Shown here: piece by piece, positions 44,429-55,669 of the stretch
How positions within the stretch are numbered: position 1 is the first letter of the stretch
Layout of the letters: each line of letters begins with the position of its first letter
DNA from: CAYZJD01 sp964483455
GTDB taxonomy: Bacteria; Acidobacteriota; Terriglobia; Bryobacterales; Bryobacteraceae
Length of the DNA stretch: 64,000 nt
Assembly: GCA_964483455.1 (NCBI GenBank)
Contig: CAZACK010000008.1
Location: forward strand, 20,031-84,030
Direction of reading: 5' to 3'
Program-made: the position numbers and the translations under genes
The notes under the pieces: model-generated
What the model saw: only the letters and a program-made list of their open reading frames with translations
The model's database searches: none
What the model was told of the DNA's origin: nothing

Positions 44429-45601
44429 TCAGTGGCCGGCAATCTCACCGGAGAGCGGTGTCAGCATCACCGCGGCAAAAAACCCGTCGCCGGGATCGAC
44501 CCCGGGAATGCGGCGAGCGACCGTCGCTGGCAGCCCGCCCAGCACCTCCTCCACCACCTGCTCATTCTCCTCGGCTTCGAGCGAGCAGGTCGAATAGACC
44601 AGCCGTCCGCCCGGCGCCAGGTGATCGAGAGCGCGCCGCAGCATCCGGATCTGCCGCGCTTGGTGCCTGGCCAGGTCGTCGGGCTTCAGGCGCCACTTGA
44701 TCTCCGGATTGCGGCCCATGGTGCCGGTACCCGAACAGGGCGCGTCGAGCAGGATGCGGTCGAACCGCCGTCGAAACGGAAGTGGCTCCGTGGCATCCAG
44801 CACGACCACATCGCAGCCAAGCTGCTTCAGCGGCGCCAGGCGGCGCCAGGAGACGTCGCACGCAACCGCGCGGACGCCCGTCTCCAGCGCTTGCGCGGTC
44901 TTGTTCCCCGGCGCGGCGGAGACGTCGAGAAACGTTTGCCCGGAGCGGAGATCGAGCAGTGGGACGATCGATTGCGAGCCAATGTCCTGGATTCGGAGGC
45001 CGCGCTCCTCGCCGCTCCGCAGACGGAAGCAGCCGGCGATGTCAGTTGCCTCGAGGTCCAGTCCGCTGACTTCACGACCCGCTGGCAGGCGGACAAAGGT
45101 CTCCGGCGGTTCGAGGAACGCCCGCGCGATCTTCTCGGCGGTTTCCCGGCCGTAGCAGCGGTCCCACCGCTCCAGAATCCAGCCGGGGACGGAGAGCGCG
45201 GTGGGCCGGTCTGGCCACTCCACTTCCCCCGGGCCGGCCTTTCTCAGGACCGCGTTCACCAGCCCGGCTGCCGACCGCTTCCGGCTCCGCTTGACCAGTT
45301 CGACACTCTCGTCCACGGCGGCGTGGGCGGGAATCCGGTCGAGGCGCCGCAACTGGTAGATTCCCATCCGCAGCGCGGTCAGGACCTCGGCATCCAGCCG
45401 TTCGACGGCTCGGCTCGTGAGCCGTTCGATGAGGAAGTCGAGCTGGGCCCGGACGCGGAGACTGCCGAGTACGATTTCGGAGGCAAGCCCGGCGTCCCGC
45501 GAGTCGAGCCCGCGGCTCCGCGCCAAGAGCAGGTCGCACGCAAATCCTCCTCGTTCCACCTCAAGCAGAACCCGGAAGGCGACGCTGCGTGCCGGCGACA
45601 T
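44429..45601 (-). CDS. rsmB: 16S rRNA m5C967 methyltransferase
   Basis: A 390-residue enzyme with a NusB-like helical N domain (residues 1-130) and a SAM methyltransferase domain. It shows motif I FLDVSAAPGNKTAQ, the catalytic Cys in DAPCSGTGTMGRNPEIK (C289), and YSTCSLEAEENE (C339). The N-terminal NusB fold is typical of RsmB rather than RsmF. It methylates 16S rRNA cytosine 967 in the cytoplasm. The gene is divergent from the ttcA-like gene, and the annotated starts overlap by 13 bases. Confidence 0.92.
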   Translation of the reverse strand: MSPARSVAFRVLLEVERGGFACDLLLARSRGLDSRDAGLASEIVLGSLRVRAQLDFLIERLTSRAVERLDAEVLTALRMGIYQLRRLDRIPAHAAVDESVELVKRSRKRSAAGLVNAVLRKAGPGEVEWPDRPTALSVPGWILERWDRCYGRETAEKIARAFLEPPETFVRLPAGREVSGLDLEATDIAGCFRLRSGEERGLRIQDIGSQSIVPLLDLRSGQTFLDVSAAPGNKTAQALETGVRAVACDVSWRRLAPLKQLGCDVVVLDATEPLPFRRRFDRILLDAPCSGTGTMGRNPEIKWRLKPDDLARHQARQIRMLRRALDHLAPGGRLVYSTCSLEAEENEQVVEEVLGGLPATVARRIPGVDPGDGFFAAVMLTPLSGEIAGH

Positions 45602-46467
45602 CAGACAGGACCGCTGGAATCCATTCCTATAATAAGGACTTGGACCTTGAAAAAGCGCTCTTGCACAAAGTCGGCGAGGCGGTCCACCGCTACCGCATGA
45701 TCCGTGACGGCGACCGCGTGGCCGTGGCTCTTTCCGGCGGCAAGGATTCGCTCACCTTGTTGGAGGCGCTGCTACGCCTCCGGAAGAAGGCGCCGGTTGA
45801 GTTCTCCGTCTGCGCCTTCACCGTCGAGCAGGGCAAGTTCCTGCGGCCCGTGGAACCGCTCGGCGAGTATCTCCGCAGCCGGGGAGTTGACTGGACTTAC
45901 TACCGCGACAAACCATCTCTTCGGCTGCTCCGCGACCAGCCCGATCACCGATGCGACCTGTGCAGCCGCTACCGGCGCCGGGCCATCTACGAGATCGCGC
46001 GGGGACTGGGGGCCAACGTCATTGCGTTCGGCCACACCGCCGACGATTTCTGCGAAGCCTTCCTCCGCAACGCCCTGTTCAACGGCCGGCTCAGCTCCCT
46101 GCCGCCAGTGACCTGGTCCCGGGCGAAGGACTTCCGGCTGATCCGGCCGCTGGTTTTCGTCAGCGAAGACATCACCCGGCGGTTCGCGGACTCCCTCGCC
46201 GCGCCGGTGGTTCCGTGCGGCTGCTCCCAGAAGACCGGAACCATACGCCGGTCGTTGCGCGAGCTGTTCGCCCAGATCGAGACGGAGCACCCGCGCCTGA
46301 AAGAATCTATGCTGGCCGCCATGGGGAATCTGGAGCCTTCCCGGCTGCTGGACCGGCGGTTCCTGGACCTCGACGGCAGCACGGCAGACGCGGCGGAGGA
46401 GCGCCCGTTACCCATCGTCGGGCAGGCGGCCCAGGCTTCAGCCCGTGGCGGCCCGAACGGGGAATGA
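45589..46467 (+). CDS. ttcA: tRNA 2-thiocytidine(32) synthetase, TtcA family
   Basis: About 292 residues. It has the PP-loop VALSGGKDSLTLL, the Fe-S cysteines in RCDLCSRYRRRAIYE and PCGCSQKTG, and FGHTADDFCEAFLRN. The enzyme puts sulfur on cytidine 32 of tRNAs with ATP. The start is uncertain: GTG 45589 is in frame but overlaps rsmB, and homologues usually begin near the residues coded from about 45640. A TATAAT-like hexamer is at 45628. The C-terminal tail after LDRRFLDLD (VGQAAQASARGGPNGE) is atypical and is encoded by a GC-rich repeat. Confidence 0.9.
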   Translation: MPATSDRTAGIHSYNKDLDLEKALLHKVGEAVHRYRMIRDGDRVAVALSGGKDSLTLLEALLRLRKKAPVEFSVCAFTVEQGKFLRPVEPLGEYLRSRGVDWTYYRDKPSLRLLRDQPDHRCDLCSRYRRRAIYEIARGLGANVIAFGHTADDFCEAFLRNALFNGRLSSLPPVTWSRAKDFRLIRPLVFVSEDITRRFADSLAAPVVPCGCSQKTGTIRRSLRELFAQIETEHPRLKESMLAAMGNLEPSRLLDRRFLDLDGSTADAAEERPLPIVGQAAQASARGGPNGE

Positions 46468-46488
46468 CGCCCCGCGCACAATGCGCGG
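46434..46488. repeat. GC-rich hairpin element at the 3' end of ttcA
   Basis: The end of ttcA and the first bases after it form short hairpins: GGCTTCAGCC within the coding end, and CCGCGC at 46472 paired with GCGCGG ending 46488. Its word content resembles the clusters at 44.3 and 62 kb. Confidence 0.5.
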
Positions 46489-46695
46489 CTCGACCGCCTA
46501 GAACCGGAAGCCCTCCTCGGCACCACGTAGAGGTTGGCCATGTGCTCCACCGCCTGGGAACACCCATCCGCTCCGATTCTACTTGCCGTCTTCGCGGGGG
46601 GGGCGAGTATCATTCGTGTATCGATTGACGCCTGAGGATGCAAGTGTAAACGGCGCTGTCAACTAGGCCGCCAACCGTGCAGAGGAGGATTCACC

Positions 46696-47172
46696 ATGCC
46701 CGCCAAGCCGGTTCCAGAAGGAGCTCATACGGTGACAACGTTCCTGACGGTACGCAACTCTGCCGCCGCGATCGAGTTCTACAAAGCCGCGTTCGGTGCA
46801 GTGGAGATCTCCCGGTCGCTTATGCCCGGCAGTAGCGCCACCATGCACGCGGAGATCAAGATCGGCGACACGACGATCGCCCTGTCCGACGAAATGCCGG
46901 GCATGGGCGTTCAGTCCCCTGAAACGCTCGGCGCGACCACTGCTTCGCTGTACCTCTATGTCGAGCACGTCGATGCCGCGTTCCAACGAGCCATGGCCGC
47001 GGGCGCGAAATCGCTGATGCCCCCTACCGACATGTTCTGGGGCGACCGCTATTCGGCCGTCGCCGATCCTTCCGGCCACCAGTGGGGCATCGCCAGTCAC
47101 CAGGAAGACCTGGCGCCGGAGGAGATCACGAAGCGGGCCGAGGCCTTCTTCGCGCAAATGCCGAAGGGTTGA
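46696..47172 (+). CDS. VOC/PhnB-like glyoxalase-fold protein
   Basis: A 158-residue protein of the vicinal-oxygen-chelate fold. The halves read TTFLTVRNSAAAIEFYKAAFG and TASLYLYVEHVDAAFQRAMA, with FWGDRYSAVADPSGHQWGI near the end, the pattern of the PhnB-like group. Fold members bind a metal and are dioxygenases, lyases or antibiotic-resistance proteins, so a function cannot be assigned. GAGGAGGATT gives a good binding site before ATG 46696. Confidence 0.8.
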   Translation: MPAKPVPEGAHTVTTFLTVRNSAAAIEFYKAAFGAVEISRSLMPGSSATMHAEIKIGDTTIALSDEMPGMGVQSPETLGATTASLYLYVEHVDAAFQRAMAAGAKSLMPPTDMFWGDRYSAVADPSGHQWGIASHQEDLAPEEITKRAEAFFAQMPKG

Positions 47173-47229
47173 AGGTGGCCAAAGCCGCCGGTTCGCCGGC
47201 CCGCCGGGATGAGACAATAGCTCGAGCAG

Positions 47230-48312
47230 ATGAACTGGCTCCTGCTTTTCGTCCCCGCCGCCATCGCTCTCCACTTCTTCTTTCCGGCCTGGCACACCTC
47301 GATCTTCATTGCTTCGTGCCTGGCGATCCTGCCGCTTGCCGGATGGCTCGGTAAAGCGACGGAACACCTGGCCGAGAAGACGGGGGAAGGAATCGGCGGG
47401 CTGCTGAACGCCACCTTCGGCAACGCGGCTGAGTTGATCATCGCACTGGCCGCTCTGCGCAAAGGCCTGCACGAGATCGTCAAGGCGTCGCTCACCGGCT
47501 CGATCATCGGCAACATTCTGCTGGTAATGGGCGCCGCGATTCTTGCCGGCGGGCTGCGGCACAAGACGCAGCATTTCAACGCGGTGGCCGCGCGTTCGCA
47601 GTCGTCGATGCTGACCCTGGCGGCGATCGCCCTGATTGTGCCGGCCGCGTTTCACTACCTGGCCGGTCCGGGCGCCGAGGCCCGGGAAGCGGACCTCAGT
47701 CTCGAGATCGCCGCCGTCCTTCTGCTGACCTATTTCCTGGGCCTGGTCTTTGCGCTGCACACCCACAAGCAACTCTTCGTCGGCAGAGCGGCCGAGGCGG
47801 CGGCTGTCGAAAGCGCGCCGCACAAGCCCTGGCCGCTGAACCGGTCCATCCTTGTGCTCCTGGCCGCCACTGCGCTGGTGGCCTGGATCAGCGAAATTCT
47901 CGTCGGCTCGGTGGAGCACGCCGCCGAGTCGTTCGGCATGACCGGCATCTTCGTCGGCATCATCGTGGTGGCCATTATTGGCAACGCAGCCGAGCACAGC
48001 ACCGCCATCCTCGTTGCGCTGAAGAACCGGATGGACCTGAGCCTGGGCATCGCCATCGGCAGCAGCACGCAGATCGCGCTGTTCGTTGCCCCCGTGCTGG
48101 TTCTGGTGAGCTACTTCATCGGCCCGGCACCAATGAACCTGGTGTTTACGCCGGCGGAAGTGCTGGCCGTGGTGCTGGCCATCGCCATCACCGGGCAGAT
48201 CGCCGGCGACGGCGAGTCGAACTGGCTCGAGGGCGTGCAGTTGCTGGCGGTCTATCTCGTGCTGGCGATCGTGTTCTACTTCCTTCCGGAGGTGAAAGCC
48301 GCCAATGGGTAA
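47230..48312 (+). CDS. Ca2+/H+ antiporter (CaCA family)
   Basis: A 360-residue integral membrane cation exchanger with ten or eleven hydrophobic segments. The two conserved alpha-repeats carry the acid motif GNAAE twice: ATFGNAAELIIALAALRKG and AIIGNAAEHSTAILVALKN, hallmarks of the Cax/ChaA group. It should expel Ca2+ in exchange for protons. The last eight bases overlap the next gene, so the cyclase is probably co-translated. Confidence 0.92.
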   Translation: MNWLLLFVPAAIALHFFFPAWHTSIFIASCLAILPLAGWLGKATEHLAEKTGEGIGGLLNATFGNAAELIIALAALRKGLHEIVKASLTGSIIGNILLVMGAAILAGGLRHKTQHFNAVAARSQSSMLTLAAIALIVPAAFHYLAGPGAEAREADLSLEIAAVLLLTYFLGLVFALHTHKQLFVGRAAEAAAVESAPHKPWPLNRSILVLLAATALVAWISEILVGSVEHAAESFGMTGIFVGIIVVAIIGNAAEHSTAILVALKNRMDLSLGIAIGSSTQIALFVAPVLVLVSYFIGPAPMNLVFTPAEVLAVVLAIAITGQIAGDGESNWLEGVQLLAVYLVLAIVFYFLPEVKAANG

Positions 48313-49108
48313 TGGCTTGAAGTCACTGCTGGACGCGGTACGGGCCGCGCGCGTGTTCGACCTCGCACAGCCTTATTTCACCGGCATGCCGCATCATCCG
48401 AACCACCCGCCGTTCCTGTTCAGCCTGTCGAAAAAGCATGGCGACTACGTCGCGCCTGGAGGGGTGAGTTCGGCGGCGGAGGCGATTACCCTCGGCGGTC
48501 ACGTGGGAACGCACATCGACGCGCTGTGCCATTTTTCCCGTGCCGGAAGACTCCACGGAGGTTCGGAAGCCGCGACCGCGCAATCCTACGGCGGGGGGAT
48601 CAGCCGGTTTTCGATCGACACGGTCGAACCGATTCTGCGGCGCGGCGTGTTGCTGGACATCGCCGCGCTACAAGGCGTGGACGCCCTGCCGGCGGAATTC
48701 GTCATTACGCCGGAGCACCTCGACGCCGCTTCACAAGCAGCCGGCGTGCGCATCGAGCCAGGCGACGTCGTTCTGCTGCGAACAGGCTGGGCGCGGTTCT
48801 GGAACGACCCGCCACGCTACGTTAACCAGGTGGCGGGCCCCGGCCCCGAACTCTCGGGCTCGCAGTGGCTCAGCGAGCGGCGTGTGTTCGCCGCCGGCTC
48901 CGACACCATCGCCTTCGAACGCGTCCCCGCCCCCGCGATGCCCGTTCACGTCCATCTGTTGGTGGAGAGCGGCATCCACATCATCGAAGCCCTGAACCTC
49001 GAGGTACTCGCGGCGGCCCGGGTCCACGAGTTCCTGTTCGTAGCCGCGCCCCTGAACATCCGCGGAGGCACCGGCTCGCCGATCCGCCCGCTGGCGCTGG
49101 TGGCGTAG
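48305..49108 (+). CDS. Cyclase-family (kynurenine formamidase-like) hydrolase
   Basis: A 267-residue metal-dependent hydrolase of the cyclase family. The metal-site signature GGHVGTHIDALCHFS appears near residues 60-75, with a later AGSDTIAFERVP and PVHVHLLVESGIHIIEALN. The family includes kynurenine formamidase and isatin hydrolase. No tryptophan-catabolism genes adjoin it, so the substrate is open. Its start overlaps the antiporter gene by eight bases. Cytoplasmic. Confidence 0.87.
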   Translation: MGNGLKSLLDAVRAARVFDLAQPYFTGMPHHPNHPPFLFSLSKKHGDYVAPGGVSSAAEAITLGGHVGTHIDALCHFSRAGRLHGGSEAATAQSYGGGISRFSIDTVEPILRRGVLLDIAALQGVDALPAEFVITPEHLDAASQAAGVRIEPGDVVLLRTGWARFWNDPPRYVNQVAGPGPELSGSQWLSERRVFAAGSDTIAFERVPAPAMPVHVHLLVESGIHIIEALNLEVLAAARVHEFLFVAAPLNIRGGTGSPIRPLALVA

Positions 49109-49175
49109 GGCTGCTTCGGACAGGTCTTCGAGCGTGCTGTTGGGTTCAGGGATCCAATTCAGCGCCACGAAGTGA

Positions 49176-49811
49176 TTATTTGCGGATCAGGAAAACAGCG
49201 ACTTCGGCCATGAGGTTGGGAACCAGCCTGCCGATGTGATGACCGGCCAGGAAGATCCGACGCTCGACGACCCAGCCTTCCGCTCGCGCGAGATCCTCGA
49301 AGTCGCGCACAGTGAGGAAATGGATATTGGGCGACTCGAACCATTCATAGGGGAAGAGCTTCGTTTTGGGAGCGCGGCCGCTGAAGAGGTGCGCCAGGCG
49401 GACCGACCAGTGGCCGAAGTTGGGGAAAGTGACGATCGCGTAGCGGCCGGCGCGCAGCATCTCGCGCAGCACCTTGAGCGGACGGCGGGTCTCCTGCAAG
49501 GTCTGGCTGAGCACCACGTAGTCGAACGCCTGGTCGGGATAATCGGCCAGTCCCTCATCGATGTCGCCCTGGTAGACGGAAACGCCGCGGGTAATGGCGC
49601 GCTGCACGCGGGCGCCGTTGATCTCGATGCCGCGGGCCTCCACGTTCTTGTTTTCGGCGAGCCACTGAAGCAGTTCGCCGTCGCCGCAGCCGAGGTCGAG
49701 CACTTTCGAATTTGGTTCGACCAGCTCGCCGATGATGGCGAAGTCGCTGCGCCCGAGAATGTCGCGGACGAACGGGCCTCGGCGGGTCTGGGCGACGGCG
49801 CCGCTGGTCAT
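49176..49811 (-). CDS. metW: Methionine biosynthesis protein MetW
   Basis: A 211-residue SAM-methyltransferase-fold protein. Landmarks are SKVLDLGCGDGELLQWLA, GIEINGARVQRAI, VVLSQTLQETRRP and FPNFGHWSVRLAHLFSGRAP, which are MetW-specific. It pairs with MetX in many bacteria and is needed for full homoserine acylation activity. The start ATG overlaps the metX stop (ATGA), a clear two-gene operon. Confidence 0.93.
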   Translation of the reverse strand: MTSGAVAQTRRGPFVRDILGRSDFAIIGELVEPNSKVLDLGCGDGELLQWLAENKNVEARGIEINGARVQRAITRGVSVYQGDIDEGLADYPDQAFDYVVLSQTLQETRRPLKVLREMLRAGRYAIVTFPNFGHWSVRLAHLFSGRAPKTKLFPYEWFESPNIHFLTVRDFEDLARAEGWVVERRIFLAGHHIGRLVPNLMAEVAVFLIRK

Positions 49812-50941
49812 GCTTTCTCCTTGAAGGTGCTGGCCAGGAACCCGCGGACGATCTCCGTCTGCTCGCCGACTTCCACCAGGAATGCGTCGTGCCCGTAGTT
49901 GGAGGGAAGCTCGCAGTAGGCGACGTCGCGGTTCCGGCTGCGGAGGGCGTTGACGATCTCCAGGGACTGGTAGCTGGGATACAGCCAGTCCGACGTAAAG
50001 CTGATCACCAGGAAGCGGGCTTTCGTCTTCTCGAACACCGCGCCCAGGGATTGGGCGCCGTTGGTGAGGTCGAAGTAGTCCATCGCCTTGGTGATGTACA
50101 GGTACGAGTTGGCGTCGAAGCGGTCTACGAACTGCGTGCCGCGGTAGCGCAGGTAGCTTTCCACCTCGAAATCGACGTTGAAGTCGAAGCCGTACTCCTG
50201 CTTGTCGCGCAGGCGGCGGCCGAACTTCTCGCGCATCGATTCGTCGCTCATGTAGGTGATGTGGCCGACCATGCGCGCCACCGCCAGCCCGCGGGCGGGT
50301 GCCTTCCTGCCGTAGTAGCTGCCGTCGTTCCAATCGGGGTCGGCCATGATCGCCTGTCGGCCGACTTCGTTGAAGGCGATCTGCTGGGCGCTGTGACGGG
50401 CGGTGGTGGCGATCGGGATCGCCGCCGCGACCATGTCCGGATAGGAGACCGCCCACTCGAGCACCTGCATGCCGCCCATCGAGCCGCCGCTCACCGCCAG
50501 CAGACGCTGGATGCCGAAATGGTCGATGAGCATCTTCTGGAGGCGCACCATGTCGCGGATGGTGATCCCCGGGAAAGAGAGGGCGTACGGGCAGCCGGTG
50601 GCCGGATTGATCGACGAAGGCCCGGTCGTGCCACGGCAGCCTCCGAGGACGTTGGAGCAGATGACGAAGTACTTGTCCGTGTCAAAACCCTTACCCGGGC
50701 CGATCATGTTGTCCCACCAGCCCGGCTTGCCGGTCTCGTGACTGATGCCGGCGGCGTGCGCGTCGCCGGAAAGGGCGTGGAGGATGAGGATAGCGTTCGA
50801 CTTGGATTCGTTCAGCGCTCCGTACGTTTCGTAGGCGACGTCGACGGGCACGAGGGTTTCTCCGCAGTCCAGAGACAGCGAGTCGAACCGGATGTGCTGG
50901 GTTTGGACAATCACTTCGGAGCTTCGAAGAGATTTCATCAT
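49808..50941 (-). CDS. metX: Homoserine O-acyltransferase MetX
   Basis: About 377 residues. An alpha/beta-hydrolase enzyme that acylates homoserine (acetyl-CoA usually) in methionine synthesis. The nucleophile elbow is SGGSMGGMQ with Ser154. The family words NVLGGCRGTTGPSSINP and IPIATTARHSAQQIAFNEV are clear, and the Asp and His of the triad are in ISFTSDWLYPSYQ and YGHDAFLVE. ATG 50941 is followed by a second ATG; the longer frame upstream is repeat-derived. I see no SAM riboswitch in the 250-base leader. Confidence 0.93.
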   Translation of the reverse strand: MMKSLRSSEVIVQTQHIRFDSLSLDCGETLVPVDVAYETYGALNESKSNAILILHALSGDAHAAGISHETGKPGWWDNMIGPGKGFDTDKYFVICSNVLGGCRGTTGPSSINPATGCPYALSFPGITIRDMVRLQKMLIDHFGIQRLLAVSGGSMGGMQVLEWAVSYPDMVAAAIPIATTARHSAQQIAFNEVGRQAIMADPDWNDGSYYGRKAPARGLAVARMVGHITYMSDESMREKFGRRLRDKQEYGFDFNVDFEVESYLRYRGTQFVDRFDANSYLYITKAMDYFDLTNGAQSLGAVFEKTKARFLVISFTSDWLYPSYQSLEIVNALRSRNRDVAYCELPSNYGHDAFLVEVGEQTEIVRGFLASTFKEKA

Positions 50942-50950
50942 ATCAGAGGC

Positions 50951-50978
50951 CGGTTGTTCGGTTGCCCGGTTGTTCGGT
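50951..50978. repeat. GGTTGTTCGGTT repeat upstream of metX
   Basis: Two tandem units, CGGTTGTTCGGTT and CGGTTGTTCGGT, separated by GCC, ten bases before the metX start. Same motif as at 25974-26041 and 62724-62738. Confidence 0.65.
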
Positions 50979-51197
50979 CGGGCCGGGAGTTCGGATACAA
51001 CGGGAGTTGCGCCTCGAAATCCATCGGGTATTGTCCGAACTGACCAAGCGCCTCGAGCGGCCGGAAGAGTACCGCGGCTTGGTCCGCCCATAGCCCTCCA
51101 GCCAGAGACTTTTCCTTCAAGAGACTTTTCCTGAAATGCGCCGGGCGGCGTTTTATGCTCCAATGATAGTTACGCCTGCCCCGGGAGGATCATCGGA

Positions 51198-52328
51198 TTG
51201 AGTAAGGCAGTCCTCGCCCTGGAAGACGGGACCGTCTTCGAGGGCAGCGCCTTTGGTGCGCGCACACAACGGTGCGGCGAAGTCGTTTTCAACACCGCCA
51301 TCACCGGATACCAGGAGATCTTCACCGATCCGTCCTACGCCGGGCAGATCGTCATCCTCACCTATCCCGAAATCGGCAACTACGGCACCGCCTCCAAGGA
51401 CAGCGAATCGGCCCGCCCGTACATCGAGGGGCTCGTCGTGCGCCAGTTCTCTTCGATCGCCAGCAACTGGCGGTCGGAGCAGCACGCCGATGAGTTCCTG
51501 TCGGCGCAGAACATCCCGGTGATTGCGGGGATCGACACGCGCGCGCTGGTCCGGCATCTGCGCACCAGAGGGGTGATGCGCGGCGTGCTGTCGGCCTCGG
51601 GTGGCTCCGCCGAGGAACTGGTCGAGAGGGCCAGGAACAGCCCGTCGATGGCCGGACTCGATCTGGCCACACGCGTCACCGCGCCGGAACGCTACGAGTG
51701 GACCCAGTCCGTGGATGCTTGCTCTCCCTCGGAGCGGACGGGAGCCCCGGCGGAGCCCCGGTTCCACGTCGTCGCGTACGATTTCGGCATCAAGCACAAC
51801 ATCCTGCGACGCCTGGTTCACGTCGGATGCCGGGTCACGGTAGTGCCCGCCATGACGACCGCGGAAGATGTGCTGTCGCTCGCGCCCGACGGCGTGTTTC
51901 TCTCCAACGGTCCCGGCGATCCCGAGCCGCTCCAGTTTCAGGCGGCGCAAGTGCGCAAGCTGATCGGCAGAAAGCCGGTGTTCGGCATCTGCCTCGGGCA
52001 CCAGATCCTCGGGCTGGCCCTTGGCGGCAAGACGTACAAGCTGAAGTTCGGCCACCGCGGGGCGAATCACCCCGTGCTCAACCAGGTCACGGGCAGAGTG
52101 GAGATCACGTCGCACAACCACGGTTTCGCGGTCGATCCCGATTCACTTAATCAGAACGAGGTCGAGCTGACGCACGTGAACCTGAACGACCAGACGCTCG
52201 AGGGCTTCCGGCATCGGAGCGAGCCGGTGTTTTGCGTCCAGTATCACCCCGAGGCCGCACCCGGCCCACACGACTCGCACTATCTCTTCGACGACTTCGT
52301 GAAACTGATGGGGGACTTCAAGAAGTAG
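51198..52328 (+). CDS. carA: Carbamoyl-phosphate synthase small subunit
   Basis: A 376-residue glutaminase subunit that feeds ammonia to CarB in pyrimidine and arginine synthesis. The N-terminal domain (ALEDGTVFEGSAFGA) is followed by the class I glutamine amidotransferase domain. The catalytic Cys265 is in VFGICLGHQILG, and the His and Glu are in FCVQYHPEAAPGPHDS. The start is TTG 51198, with GGGAGG nine bases upstream. carB begins six bases after it. Confidence 0.95.
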   Translation: MSKAVLALEDGTVFEGSAFGARTQRCGEVVFNTAITGYQEIFTDPSYAGQIVILTYPEIGNYGTASKDSESARPYIEGLVVRQFSSIASNWRSEQHADEFLSAQNIPVIAGIDTRALVRHLRTRGVMRGVLSASGGSAEELVERARNSPSMAGLDLATRVTAPERYEWTQSVDACSPSERTGAPAEPRFHVVAYDFGIKHNILRRLVHVGCRVTVVPAMTTAEDVLSLAPDGVFLSNGPGDPEPLQFQAAQVRKLIGRKPVFGICLGHQILGLALGGKTYKLKFGHRGANHPVLNQVTGRVEITSHNHGFAVDPDSLNQNEVELTHVNLNDQTLEGFRHRSEPVFCVQYHPEAAPGPHDSHYLFDDFVKLMGDFKK

Positions 52329-52334
52329 CGCACG

Positions 52335-55565
<3,231 letters not shown>

Positions 55566-55646
55566 CGGCGATGAACGCCGATCACGCCGATCAACGCCGA
55601 TGACAAAGAAGAACCCGCAAGAAAGCTACCTGCGTTCATCGGCGGC
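55566..55646. repeat. ACGCCGAT palindromic repeat after carB
   Basis: ACGCCGAT occurs three times in a row with short gaps, and CGATGAACGC at 55569-55578 is inverted as GCGTTCATCG at 55632-55641. It shares ACGCCGATGAC and ATCGGCGGCC with 25183-25235. It begins right at the carB stop. Confidence 0.65.
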
Positions 55647-55669
55647 CAGCGATTTGCCCACCCTGTGGA

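Noticed and set aside
50941..51198. SAM riboswitch upstream of metX
   Set aside because: I could not build a conserved riboswitch core in the leader; it consists of repeats and a short coding-like relic.
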